This document shows, one piece after another, positions 1-8,709 of a DNA stretch of 32,823 nucleotides; the first letter of the stretch is position 1, and every line of letters begins with the position of its first letter. Below the pieces are notes generated by a model, which saw nothing but the letters and a program-made list of their open reading frames with translations, ran no database searches and had not been told where the DNA came from. This stretch comes from Deltaproteobacteria bacterium (lineage in GTDB: Bacteria > Myxococcota_A > Polyangia > JAAYKL01). Location of the stretch: contig JAFGXQ010000079.1 of the NCBI GenBank assembly GCA_016936575.1, positions 1 to 32,823 of the forward strand, written 5' to 3'. The position numbers and the translations under genes are program-made.

Positions 1-242
1 GCGTCCGTGTCTGTATCTGTATCAGCATCCGTGTCTGTATCTGTATCAGCATCCGTGTCTGTGTCAGCGTCTGTATCTGTATCGGTATCCGCGTCCGAGT
101 AAGTATCGGTATCCACGTCTGTTTCAGAAGATGAATCCGAATCATTTTCGCTGGAATGCTTGTCTTCGGAGCATGCCGATATTGTTACTGAAACACAGAA
201 AATCAGGAGCGGTAGCAATAGTTGTCGCATTAAATTTTCCAT
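1..242 (-). CDS. Asp/Ser/Thr-linker lipoprotein, N-terminal part only (cut by window edge)
   Basis: Only the first 80 or so residues are inside the window. The ATG at 242 follows an AGAGG ribosome site by about 6 bases. The product starts MENLMRQLLLPLLIFCVSV and has a hydrophobic core ending in a lipobox ISAC, so it should be a lipid-anchored exported protein. After the Cys comes a short polar stretch (SEDKHSSENDSDSSSE) and then a long run of Asp alternating with Thr, Ser or Ala, which leaves the window. The functional domain is not visible. The same design (lipobox, then Asp-Ser linker) recurs at 6320, 18750, 19806, 21070 and 32633. A second in-frame ATG at 230 is possible but has no good ribosome site. 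Confidence 0.8.
   Translation of the reverse strand, partial: MENLMRQLLLPLLIFCVSVTISACSEDKHSSENDSDSSSETDVDTDTYSDADTDTDTDADTDTDADTDTDTDADTDTDTD
7..115. repeat. 24-bp tandem repeat encoding acidic linker
   Basis: Two perfect copies of a 24-bp unit lie at 7-30 and 31-54, followed by degenerate copies to about 115. On the minus strand they encode alternating Asp and Thr/Ala in the lipoprotein that begins at 242. The unit is a multiple of three, so copy-number change would alter linker length without breaking the frame. Confidence 0.8.
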
Positions 243-925
243 GGTGCGCCTCTTTCTATTTCGCATTCGGATTTCGCCCGAGTTAAAAAAATACAGCCAC
301 ATTAAAGCATGGGTCATAATATTATGCAAATGAGTATTGGTGAATTTGTCCCTTATGGTCAGCAAAGAGTGCATTCCGGGGCTATCGCTATGGAGAAATA
401 AAACAAGAAATGTGGTACATGTGTTCCTACTCCCACGTGAATTCGTTGGCAAAGGAAAGAAGGGGCTGTGGCTTTCCCTGCCCGGTTACTTTTTTTAGGA
501 AAGCGATTCATGGGTATGGATGCCAATATGAAGCAAGGCTTCAGCGAACGCCCCAGAAATCCAAAACCGCGAAGGCAGCTGAATCCAAGAGTCACTGCCA
601 AAAACAAATGACTTAGAATCAACGCCATTCGACGCTACAAACAGTTCGTCGCGGATCACTGGACTGCACTCAAGGAATGGAGAAATGGAAATCGCGATGT
701 GTTCTTCCCACCCGGCACATACGCGTTGCGTATACACGCCCGAGCTAACGTCCAGCCTGGGTAACGACCTCCCCGATTCTTGTGCTGATCTCACCGTATT
801 TATTACCGGGGACGAAGCCTTGAGACCTAGGAATGAAAAATGTCTTTTAAATATTTGGTCTTGTTTTTCTTTTAACCGGTATGTCATGAACAAAACGCAA
901 TAAATGAAACGAATGGGAGGCCATT
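243..925. other. Intergenic region, no convincing gene
   Basis: This is the divergent region between the minus-strand lipoprotein at 242 and the CotH-like gene at 926. Several short open frames occur on both strands, but none has a ribosome site, a signal peptide or family resemblance. The segment near 451-511 resembles one near 10158-10206 (A/T tract beside CCGG) and may be a dispersed repeat. An ATAATATTAT palindrome sits near 318. No promoter can be assigned with confidence. Confidence 0.5.
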
Positions 926-2482
926 TTGAAACACTGCATTACTGTATGTTTGCTGATATTGTTTGTGTACGGTTGCACCGGTAGCAAAACCGACAAAGAT
1001 AACGACACCAATCCGGACAACGGCGTTGATGACACCGGGACGGGTGCAGACCCGATCGACGGCTCAGATAGCGATACAACGACCCCTTCCGAAGAAGATA
1101 CGGATTCTGACACACAGGAGGATGACGGCAGTGTGACGAAACAGCATATCGGCGATGTTGTATTCAATGAGGACGAACTTCGCTCATATTACATCACTAT
1201 TTCGGATAGTGAATACGAACGGCTGATGGATATAAGCACCTTGGTACTGCCGGATTTTTCCGTCAATAAGGATCGCTACGTGGAAGTGGGCCTCAAAGTG
1301 GACGACGTAGAGTTGCCTTCGGTGGGGATGCGATTCAAGGGTGACTGGTCAATAAAATCATGTGCGTACCGGGGCGTGAGGGAGATTCGTATCGACCCGG
1401 TTTTCGGAAATATTGATGTCTGTCAGCGTTTCTCCCTCAAACTTGATTTTGACAGGTACGACGAAGATGGTCGGCTGGATGGGCTCAAGAAATTGAATCT
1501 CCATGCGATGGCCGCTGATCCCACCAAAATGCACGAACGGCTTGGCTACACTCTCTTTCGGGAGATGGACATCCTCGCGCCACGGGCAGTACATGCGAAG
1601 GTATTTATTAACGGAGAATACCACGGACTCTTTGTTGCTGTGGAACAGGTGGACGGTCGCTTCACCGCTAACCGGTTTCCTGAAAACGGAGACGGTAATC
1701 TTTACAAAGAGGTCTGGCCTGCCGTTGATGTAACAGATGCGGTCATTTCAGATGCCCTGAAAACCAACGACGACGAGGACATCGCAGATATATCTGACTT
1801 TGTCGCATTCCGTAACGCTGTGGCGACGGTCGAAGAAGCGGACTTTGCAGACACGATGACATCGTTTATTGATTTCGATTACCTCACCCGATATCTGGTG
1901 GTCGATAGGGCTATCCACAACTTCGACGGCGTTTTGGCGCTTTATGAGGAATTTGCAAGTAAGAACCACAATTACTACTGGTATCACGAGGAAGACAGCA
2001 ATCGGTTCACTCTCATTCCCTGGGATATGGACAAAGTATTCATGGTGCCCGAACCTCTTTTTTATAACGAAAGTTCAACAAGCAGTGAACTCATCCTTCC
2101 CTGTTCGCCTGCCAATGTGCCCAACTGGAACGAGGTTTCCAATACATGTGATAGCATCATCTGTTCATTTGACGAATTGGGCCTGATCAGTTATCCGATG
2201 ATCCCCCCTGATTGTGACCCGTTACTTCGGCTTCTGCGTAACGAAATCTATGAAAGACAGGAAGGCATCGCAACTAAATTTATTGAAGGGCCGTTCTCAG
2301 AAGACAGCATCAACGAAAAACTGGATCGATGGGAACAGCAGATTCGCGATGCGTTGGAAGCCGATGACAAAGTCGATGGCGCGGCGGTTGGAGAGGCGAT
2401 TTCTACCCTTAAGGACAACATCGCCGTATTCCAGAGCGATCTCTTATTCGTGATGAGCGAGCTTATTGAAGAAAGAATTTAA
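926..2482 (+). CDS. CotH-like (spore-coat-kinase family) lipoprotein
   Basis: A 518-residue exported protein. It begins at a TTG codon at 926, supported by GGGAGG at 915-920 and by the signal peptide that starts exactly there; no in-frame ATG fits. The lipobox is VYGC, followed by an acidic Asp/Thr/Ser linker to about residue 70. The rest matches the CotH family: an opening segment FNEDELRSYYITISDSEYERL, the RFKGDW motif, a K-L-N-L-H-A-M-A-A-D-P-T-K segment, then FINGEYHGLFVAVEQVD and a late IPWDMDKVF motif with acidic residues expected to bind metal. CotH of Bacillus is an atypical protein kinase that phosphorylates coat proteins; many CotH proteins of non-sporulating bacteria are uncharacterised surface proteins. 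Family membership is well supported. Kinase activity on surface proteins here is inference. Confidence 0.88.
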   Translation: MKHCITVCLLILFVYGCTGSKTDKDNDTNPDNGVDDTGTGADPIDGSDSDTTTPSEEDTDSDTQEDDGSVTKQHIGDVVFNEDELRSYYITISDSEYERLMDISTLVLPDFSVNKDRYVEVGLKVDDVELPSVGMRFKGDWSIKSCAYRGVREIRIDPVFGNIDVCQRFSLKLDFDRYDEDGRLDGLKKLNLHAMAADPTKMHERLGYTLFREMDILAPRAVHAKVFINGEYHGLFVAVEQVDGRFTANRFPENGDGNLYKEVWPAVDVTDAVISDALKTNDDEDIADISDFVAFRNAVATVEEADFADTMTSFIDFDYLTRYLVVDRAIHNFDGVLALYEEFASKNHNYYWYHEEDSNRFTLIPWDMDKVFMVPEPLFYNESSTSSELILPCSPANVPNWNEVSNTCDSIICSFDELGLISYPMIPPDCDPLLRLLRNEIYERQEGIATKFIEGPFSEDSINEKLDRWEQQIRDALEADDKVDGAAVGEAISTLKDNIAVFQSDLLFVMSELIEERI

Positions 2483-2539
2483 ACAGATCGATATTGGGAC
2501 TATGGGACGTTGTTAATAGTCATTTCGAAATCCCCTTCG

Positions 2540-2562
2540 CCCCCTTTTCAAGGGGGAATTTT
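2540..2562 (+). terminator. Hairpin, possible terminator after the CotH-like gene
   Basis: A perfect 7-bp stem (CCCCCTT/AAGGGGG) with a TTC loop lies 57 bases after the CotH stop and is followed by AATTTTC. The T tract is short, so termination is uncertain. C-rich/G-rich hairpins of this kind also occur as dispersed repeats in proteobacterial genomes. Confidence 0.4.
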
Positions 2563-2703
2563 CGACAAAAAAACTACCGCCCTGCAATACTTTTCGTCAA
2601 CAGAGACTTTGCGATTCCCCGGCGATCGTTCGCTGAAGGGTTGAAAAAAAGTTGCGCACATTCTACCATTTGGAAAACCCGAACAGGAACCGCAGGAGGT
2701 TAT

Positions 2704-4980
2704 ATGTCGCAACAGAATCGCTCGACCGGACTCGGCGCAGGGAAAACGCTTGCCTTGCTTCTTTTCTTCTTTGTTTTTCTGGTTGCCGCGGCCGCAGTGG
2801 TGCTCGCCTACCTCCCCCCCGAAAAGCGACCGGTGCAGTTGCCCTTCGAGCTTCCCTTCGGAAAAAAAGCCCCACCGACCACAGCGACAGATACCGACAC
2901 AGAACCGGCGCCCCCGGAACCGATTGATCTTTCTCGCGCACAATTCGCCGCAACGGGTGAGATACCCGCTCCGCAGGAAGGCCGCTGGCGCAATATGGTG
3001 GCCGCATACGACAACCTGGCGCTGGTGGGCAACCCGTCCAATGCATTTCTGTTCGCCTTTGAAGACGGAAAATGGCAACCCCAGGAAAAACTGTTTCCCA
3101 GCGACAATGCACCGGGGGTGGAATCGGTTGCGCTGGCCGAAAATGTTGCGGTGGTAGAAGCCAATGAGCGTCTCTTCATTTTTAATCGACCTCTGACCGG
3201 CTGGCGATTTCTCACCACGGTTGTACCCGATCCCGAAGACCCGCAATTACAAATCGGCAGGCCGGTGGTTACCACCTCACATATTTTTGTGCCCGTGCCC
3301 AGTCGAAATTCGATTCTTATTTTTCAGTTACAAAAAGGAACCCAAGACCCGTATGGAAAAATTATCGAAGAAGACAAATGGAATCTGACTGCCACCCTCA
3401 CCCCGCCGGATGCTGCGGATCAGGCGTTCGGCTATGCCGTGGCGGCAGCTGAAAACAAAGTCGCCGTGAGCACCCTTTGCAATGCATCGTCGGGCAACTG
3501 CGTGGGCACCGTGTATCTGTTTGAGCAAACCAACGATGGCCATTGGCTGCAGACCGAAAAATTCACTTCCCCCAGCCTTGATGTAGACACCCTGTACGGA
3601 TTTTCATTGGCAATGACCACCGACACGCTTTTTGTGGGCGCCCCCTGCGACGGCGGCGTGTATCCGTGCGAAGGAGCGGTATATCCGTATCAGAAAATTG
3701 AAACGGCGTGGACGCCGCTTACCGCGCTGAAGCATCCTCACCCCACCGAGGGCGGTCGATTCGGAACCCATCTAAGCGCAGGAAAAAACGGTGTGGCTGC
3801 AACCAGTGCAACGAACAGGGCTGCTGAATTTTTTGCGTTCAAAGAAGGTGCATGGCATCACGCACAAACGCTTCTTCACCCTGCCCCGTCAGGAGAAACA
3901 TCCCCTCAAAACGAACCGACCGCCGATTTCGTGGTCATTGGGCGAGGCGGAATTCTACTGGGCAGTCATCTCGAATCATCATCCGATGACGCTTCAGCGA
4001 AACGGGTACTCGCGCCATGGTGCATCGTTGGAGAACAGGGCTGTTCAAGCACCGTCGAACCCACCCCAGACAACAAAACCACCGAACCCGAAATCACGGC
4101 AATCACCGAGTCCTCGTACCAGCCGATACAGGTATCTTGCGACGGACAAAGTGCGATGGAATGCGCTGCCGCGTATTGCAAAGACTCGAAAATCCGCAAA
4201 TGCCGACCGGAGGGTATTGTTAAACAGCTGGCCGCGGAAACCTACCTCACCACCCATCACTGCCCCGTTGCCAACATTGAACGGAACGATAATTCCTGGT
4301 CATGTGGCCTGGTTGACGAACAGCAGGAGACCATTTGTATGCCGTCTGTGACCGCGCTTGCATTCGGCGCGTTTGTACAAAAGGGCGAAGAGGAGGTGCT
4401 CCTGGTCGTTACCGATAAATGCAGTCGCGCACACGAGCAGGGGTGGTCATTCGGGTACGTGATGCAGTGGGAAAACGGGAAATTCGTAAACAAACGCAAC
4501 CTGTCAATTGATGAAGCCCGTTTCAGCGATAGAATTTCCGTTCCGCAGCAGTTTCCCACCCTTGACGGCGAAGCGATAGTGGTACTCGGCAGTTTCATCG
4601 GGGAAGACGAAAAGAGCCGAATGGTCTACTGCATTTCAGAAGAACGCCGCAGCGTCACCGAATGGGAATGCATAGACAGCACGCCCAGCGAACCGGGTAT
4701 CTATTTTCTGCTGTGGGACAACTTCAGCAGCGAAAGCAACAAACGAAAGCAGCGGGGCTGTGCATTGGTGGCCGCCAACCAGAAAAAAATCAACGACGAT
4801 GACTACCCGGATTTAAACGTTACGGTTGAATGCACCAAAGATGTGAACATCGACCAAAAGAAGCGCGCCCGCAAACCCGAAAAATACAACATCGAGATTC
4901 TGTTTGACGGTACGAACTTCGCGCTGGCAGATGAATTGCCCGCCCCCATCGCCTACCGGGAATCGCAGAACGAAAACTGA
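2704..4980 (+). CDS. Membrane-anchored FG-GAP-type beta-propeller protein
   Basis: A 758-residue protein. The ATG at 2704 is preceded by a strong GCAGGAGG ribosome site; the frame stays open further upstream without start signals. An N-terminal membrane segment (residues about 15-38, LALLLFFFVFLVAAAAVVL) is followed by a Thr/Pro-rich stretch. Residues about 75-440 contain repeated units of the kind VAAYDNLALVGNP, FGYAVAAAENKVAVST and YGFSLAMTTDTLFVGAP, each ending in a strand such as VYLFEQ. This is the FG-GAP pattern of integrin-like propellers. The C-terminal third has many Cys, including C-D-G-Q-S-A-M-E-C-A-A-A-Y-C, and matches no family I know. It probably sits in the inner membrane facing outward. 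Its stop is 7 bases from the end of the convergent glycosyltransferase gene. The function is unknown, perhaps a binding scaffold. Confidence 0.75.
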   Translation: MSQQNRSTGLGAGKTLALLLFFFVFLVAAAAVVLAYLPPEKRPVQLPFELPFGKKAPPTTATDTDTEPAPPEPIDLSRAQFAATGEIPAPQEGRWRNMVAAYDNLALVGNPSNAFLFAFEDGKWQPQEKLFPSDNAPGVESVALAENVAVVEANERLFIFNRPLTGWRFLTTVVPDPEDPQLQIGRPVVTTSHIFVPVPSRNSILIFQLQKGTQDPYGKIIEEDKWNLTATLTPPDAADQAFGYAVAAAENKVAVSTLCNASSGNCVGTVYLFEQTNDGHWLQTEKFTSPSLDVDTLYGFSLAMTTDTLFVGAPCDGGVYPCEGAVYPYQKIETAWTPLTALKHPHPTEGGRFGTHLSAGKNGVAATSATNRAAEFFAFKEGAWHHAQTLLHPAPSGETSPQNEPTADFVVIGRGGILLGSHLESSSDDASAKRVLAPWCIVGEQGCSSTVEPTPDNKTTEPEITAITESSYQPIQVSCDGQSAMECAAAYCKDSKIRKCRPEGIVKQLAAETYLTTHHCPVANIERNDNSWSCGLVDEQQETICMPSVTALAFGAFVQKGEEEVLLVVTDKCSRAHEQGWSFGYVMQWENGKFVNKRNLSIDEARFSDRISVPQQFPTLDGEAIVVLGSFIGEDEKSRMVYCISEERRSVTEWECIDSTPSEPGIYFLLWDNFSSESNKRKQRGCALVAANQKKINDDDYPDLNVTVECTKDVNIDQKKRARKPEKYNIEILFDGTNFALADELPAPIAYRESQNEN

Positions 4981-4987
4981 ACAACCG

Positions 4988-6118
4988 TCATGCGTGAAAC
5001 ATTCGAAACGCCTTATTTTTAATGCGGTGTTTCACAATTTCGCCGGCCATTTTTAAAATGCGCCCTACGCGGGCTTCACGGCTTTGTCCAACGGCGCGGG
5101 GAAAGGGCCATATATCTACCGTATAAAAAGATGCGCCGCTTCGCCGAAACGAATCGAGCAATTGAAAGCTGTATAAAAACGTATTCGATGCCACCTGTTG
5201 GGGTACCGGTGCCCGCCGATACAACTCCGTTGAAAACAAATACGCGCCTGCCACATCGACCTGTAGATTTCCCACCCGGCGAAGCAACAGACGAAACACC
5301 TCAGACATAACTCCGCGCGCGCGCCCGGAATGGGGCACCGGATACTGACTGACCACCACCGTCTGCGACGATACATGCGGCAGAAACGCCGCCAGAGAAT
5401 GGGCCTTCACCTGCCGATCTCCCGGCAGAGATACCACATACCTACAGGACGCCGCCTCATAGCCGTCTCTCATGGATGCGCCCATGCCCATATTTTCTGC
5501 ATGCGAAATCACACGCACGTTGTCGGCGCTGGCCAATTGACCTGCGATGCGGGCGGTTTCATCCTCACTGCCGTCATCGATAACAAGAATTTCATAGTCG
5601 GGCGCATACCATTTACAGAACCGATGCACATCGTCGACCGCCTTCTCAATCAGCGCCGCTTCATTGTAGGCGAGCAACAACACGCTGAGAGACTGCGTAA
5701 AGGGCGCAGTTGCCACCAGCTGGGTCACCTCACACAAATGTGACACCACAAAATCCGCACCCGCAATTTCAAGTCGATCATTTTCTGCCACAGTGACGCC
5801 ACGCAGCGCAACAAGCACCACCGGTTGTGACTCGGAAAATATATCTTTCAGCTTGATAAAGAACTCCATTTGCGCCGGCGTATTCCCCACACAGAACAAG
5901 CGCGAATTGTCGGTTTTCTTCCATGCATTCATCACGTCGGCGTGAACTCTCGTCAGAGACTCCGCATCTGTCTGTTCGCAATCAACCCACGAAACAGTAC
6001 GCAACGAGGATTTCCACTGTCGAACGCCTTCGCCCAGCGTGCGATTCGGTTCCGTGGACCAACTTTCCTTCTGCAGGGAATGCGAAAACGCGATAACAAT
6101 TGACGATGCCGAAATCAT
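4988..6118 (-). CDS. Family 2 glycosyltransferase with N-terminal extra domain
   Basis: A 376-residue protein. Residues about 140-300 are a GT2 (GT-A fold) domain: SVLLLAYNEAALIEKAV at the nucleotide-binding start, YEILVIDDGSEDET with the acidic pair, and LPGDRQ in place of the usual DxD, a variant seen in some dolichol-phosphate-mannose-synthase-like enzymes. Residues 1-135 look like an alpha/beta Rossmann-like or receiver-like domain (PVVLVALRGV, then GADFVVSHLCEV) that I cannot name. No C-terminal membrane segments are present, so it is likely cytosolic or peripheral. The ATG at 6118 lacks a clear ribosome site and a TAG lies four codons upstream. A better ATG (6244, with AAAGAGG before it) is in the same frame but meets TGA after 12 codons. 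The start is therefore uncertain, and a degraded 5' end or an upstream leader ORF is possible. Confidence 0.8.
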   Translation of the reverse strand: MISASSIVIAFSHSLQKESWSTEPNRTLGEGVRQWKSSLRTVSWVDCEQTDAESLTRVHADVMNAWKKTDNSRLFCVGNTPAQMEFFIKLKDIFSESQPVVLVALRGVTVAENDRLEIAGADFVVSHLCEVTQLVATAPFTQSLSVLLLAYNEAALIEKAVDDVHRFCKWYAPDYEILVIDDGSEDETARIAGQLASADNVRVISHAENMGMGASMRDGYEAASCRYVVSLPGDRQVKAHSLAAFLPHVSSQTVVVSQYPVPHSGRARGVMSEVFRLLLRRVGNLQVDVAGAYLFSTELYRRAPVPQQVASNTFLYSFQLLDSFRRSGASFYTVDIWPFPRAVGQSREARVGRILKMAGEIVKHRIKNKAFRMFHA

Positions 6119-6319
6119 GATGAAATACTACGGGAACGGCAAACCGGGCGCAAGAAAGATTCGGTATTGAAACCGAACCGATTTCGAAAACTGCGGCACG
6201 CTCCGTCACAATATGCGGATGTGAACACCCAATTGCTGTTCCATTTGTTACCTCTTTTTAAATATTGAAAAACGTTCCTGTATAGACTCTTTATGGGAGA
6301 AAAGGGTGATGTACAGAAG

Positions 6320-8605
6320 CTATTCCACCATTGCAGTGGTAGCAATCAAAAACCACGCGGAATGGGGTAACCACTGCTCCAGCCAACGCCAATCTTGCCA
6401 ATCTCCCGGCGTGCCGGTCGGTATCCACTCAATCCCCGAGCCATTGATGTTCGCCCCTGTAATTCCGTTAGAAATCCCTCCGGTATGCGCCACCTGACCA
6501 AAATCGGATTTTTCGCTTATATAGGAGTCCGGATTGTTCCTTCCATACCCGTGCATGAAACACACGTCATACGGATTTTTCCCCAGCACCCAATCGATTT
6601 GGTTGGCGGCATACGCGGCTAGTTCATCAGACACGCCCTGCCGATTTCCCGTCATTGCAGCCACCTTCCGCCCGCCGATGAGCGCAGCCGCCGCGAGTGA
6701 TCCCAGTCGCGCATTTTCTCCCTGCCACCAGTAGCCGGTTTCGTTGTCGTGGGGAATAAAAAATCCACTTTGAACCGAATACTCAGACTCAAACGTCTGT
6801 CGGGCGTAACCGAACGGATTGGCCACGCTGTTGGTCACGTCAAGCAGGTATTGCAGATGAGTTTCAATGACATTCAACGCTGTCACAGTACTGGCCGCAT
6901 CGGTTTCCACTTCGGTGTACCGCGCCAGCGCCACCACCGGAAGACCCGCGTCGGACGCATGCCAGAACGGACGGGTGACGTTGTTGGCAATAAAATACCC
7001 ATAACTGTGAAAACGGTTCGACAGGTTGGACACGCGGGTTCTGGCCGCAGTCAGATACGTGCTGTTGTTTGTAGCGGCATACAGCTCAGATGCCGCCAGT
7101 AGCGCGGTGTAATCATCAATTACGTTTTCGGTGTTGTCGTCACAATATGACGAGCCGTTGGCCTGCAAATGAGCAAACCCGGTTTCTGCGGCGGAGAGAT
7201 ACTCCGCAGTGTTAAAGTCCCCGTTACTTCCCAGGGTTGAAATCCTGGCCAACGCCGCAATGGTCAAGCCCCCGCCTTCGCGGAACGCCGCCTGAAAATC
7301 AGACGTCTTGTATCCGTCACTCCCCTCAAAGGCGCAAATGTCGCGGGCATCCGGGTCACCGCTCCAGCCGTCAAACACATTGATGTAAAAATATCCGGAA
7401 CTATCCTGAATGCGCACCAGATAATCCGCCCCGTATACCGCTTCGCTCAACATGGCACTGCGAAGCCCCAGGCTGTTCAGATTGTCGGCGCCTTTTTCGT
7501 ACGCATACGCCAGCGCATACGCCACCAAAGGAATCTGTTGCGGGTTGAAATAGTTGGCGTAACTCAAATGCGACAGATACTTGGAAACATCTCCCGATGC
7601 ATCGTACCAACCACCATGCACATCGTATGAACCGCCCGTACCATACTTGGGCGCAGAACTATCGGCGCTGACAATTTCGTAGTGATCTGCACGCGACAGA
7701 TTGAAATAATTCAACACATCAGCCACGGTCGCATTGAACAACCGGTCATCGCCGACTTCGAACGTTTCAGAATAGCTTCCGTTCACATATACGCGGCAGG
7801 TACCCGGTTCCTGATAGTAACTGAAATCGGCCACATAATAATTGGGGCCGCCGCCCCAGGCACTGAAGTCGTGCGAAATTAAATCGCCGCATGCCACCAC
7901 ATCGTTAGTGTTGTCCACCACCTGAAATGTCGCCAGCGTCCCCGTGGCCTCAACCACCGCCAGCTTCGCACCGCCGCTGTTGTATCCGACGTGATTGATA
8001 AACAGCGTCTGACTGACGCCGCCGTTCACGTTGGTGTCCAACTCGCCGCACTCCACCACAACCGGCCCGGTATCCGTTCCGGTGTCCGTTTCAATCCCGG
8101 TGTCCGTATCGGTACCGGTATCGCTGTCCGTATCCGAATTCGTGTCGCTGTCCGAGTCCGTATCACTATCTGTGTCCGCATCACTATCTGTGTCCGTATC
8201 ACTGTCTGTGTCCGTATCACTATCTGTGTCCGTATCACTATCTGTGTCCGTATCACTATCTGTGTCCGTATCACTATCTGTGTCCGTATCACTATCTGTG
8301 TCCGTGTCACTATCTGTGTCCGTGTCACTATCCGTATCGGAATCGCTGTCAGCGTCGGCGTCGGAATCGCCGATCTCCACACATTCCGCCACCCCGTTTT
8401 CAAGTGCACACATCATACCGAACATGTCGCATTCTGAAAACACTTCCCATTGCCCATTCACACAATGTACAACCGTCTCTCCGTTACACTGCTGTGTATC
8501 GTCAACACAATTCTTGTAAATCACTGTGTTATCGCCACCTGAACATGCGGAAAGAAAGACTGCAGATAAAGCGATTGCCAAAATAACCAGTTGCGCGTGT
8601 TTCAT
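6320..8605 (-). CDS. GH9 cellulase-like lipoprotein with CelD_N domain and Asp-Ser linker
   Basis: A 761-residue protein starting at 8605 after a TAAGGA ribosome site. A signal peptide ends in lipobox LSAC. Residues about 25-75 are a small Cys-containing segment ([16 protein letters not shown]). Residues about 78-180 are a linker of alternating Asp with Ser/Thr. Residues about 195-285 match the Ig-like cellulase N-terminal domain ([18 protein letters not shown]). The rest is glycoside hydrolase family 9: [16 protein letters not shown] carries the two catalytic-site Asp, [10 protein letters not shown] and [18 protein letters not shown] follow, and [17 protein letters not shown] near the end holds the expected acid Glu. 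GH9 enzymes are inverting beta-1,4-glucanases, so this is probably a cell-surface endoglucanase held away from the membrane by the linker. The linker DNA is an 18-bp tandem repeat. Confidence 0.9.
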   Translation of the reverse strand: MKHAQLVILAIALSAVFLSACSGGDNTVIYKNCVDDTQQCNGETVVHCVNGQWEVFSECDMFGMMCALENGVAECVEIGDSDADADSDSDTDSDTDTDSDTDTDSDTDTDSDTDTDSDTDTDSDTDTDSDTDTDSDTDTDSDADTDSDTDSDSDTNSDTDSDTGTDTDTGIETDTGTDTGPVVVECGELDTNVNGGVSQTLFINHVGYNSGGAKLAVVEATGTLATFQVVDNTNDVVACGDLISHDFSAWGGGPNYYVADFSYYQEPGTCRVYVNGSYSETFEVGDDRLFNATVADVLNYFNLSRADHYEIVSADSSAPKYGTGGSYDVHGGWYDASGDVSKYLSHLSYANYFNPQQIPLVAYALAYAYEKGADNLNSLGLRSAMLSEAVYGADYLVRIQDSSGYFYINVFDGWSGDPDARDICAFEGSDGYKTSDFQAAFREGGGLTIAALARISTLGSNGDFNTAEYLSAAETGFAHLQANGSSYCDDNTENVIDDYTALLAASELYAATNNSTYLTAARTRVSNLSNRFHSYGYFIANNVTRPFWHASDAGLPVVALARYTEVETDAASTVTALNVIETHLQYLLDVTNSVANPFGYARQTFESEYSVQSGFFIPHDNETGYWWQGENARLGSLAAAALIGGRKVAAMTGNRQGVSDELAAYAANQIDWVLGKNPYDVCFMHGYGRNNPDSYISEKSDFGQVAHTGGISNGITGANINGSGIEWIPTGTPGDWQDWRWLEQWLPHSAWFLIATTAMVE
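8167..8328. repeat. 18-bp tandem repeat, nine copies, in the GH9 linker
   Basis: Nine copies of an 18-bp unit start at 8167, 8185, 8203, 8221, 8239, 8257, 8275, 8293 and 8311. Those at 8221-8292 are identical to one another and to the copy at 8185. On the minus strand each encodes a six-residue Asp/Thr/Ser unit. Less regular repeats extend on both sides (about 8085-8365). The near identity suggests recent expansion by slippage or unequal recombination. Confidence 0.9.
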
Positions 8606-8682
8606 TTATCCTTACTTTTTTTTAAGTTTTAAATCTAAAAAGTTGTATCCAGCGTTTAGCGAACGCCGGTTACCAATTCCAC

Positions 8683-8688
8683 ATTATA
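8683..8688 (-). promoter_or_regulatory. Candidate -10 box for the GH9 gene
   Basis: A perfect TATAAT reads on the minus strand about 78 bases upstream of the GH9 start. No convincing -35 hexamer lies 16-18 bases further upstream, so an activator or a different sigma factor would be needed if this is the promoter. Confidence 0.3.
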
Positions 8689-8709
8689 GAACATCCACGC
8701 GCCGAACGG

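Noticed and set aside
1-115. Possible CRISPR array in the regular repeats (also at 8167-8328)
   Set aside because: Units of 18-24 bases have no unique spacers and stay in a lipoprotein reading frame; no cas genes.
495-893. A 132-codon minus-strand frame
   Set aside because: Low-complexity-free but unlike any protein, with no start signals; overlaps a putative dispersed repeat.
685-903. A 72-codon plus-strand frame before the CotH-like gene
   Set aside because: No ribosome site, no signal or domain; it ends just before the real TTG start.
7991-8519. Two long plus-strand open frames with repetitive Ser/Val or Arg/Ile sequence
   Set aside because: They are shadows of the 18-bp repeat in the GH9 linker; no ribosome site and no family match.
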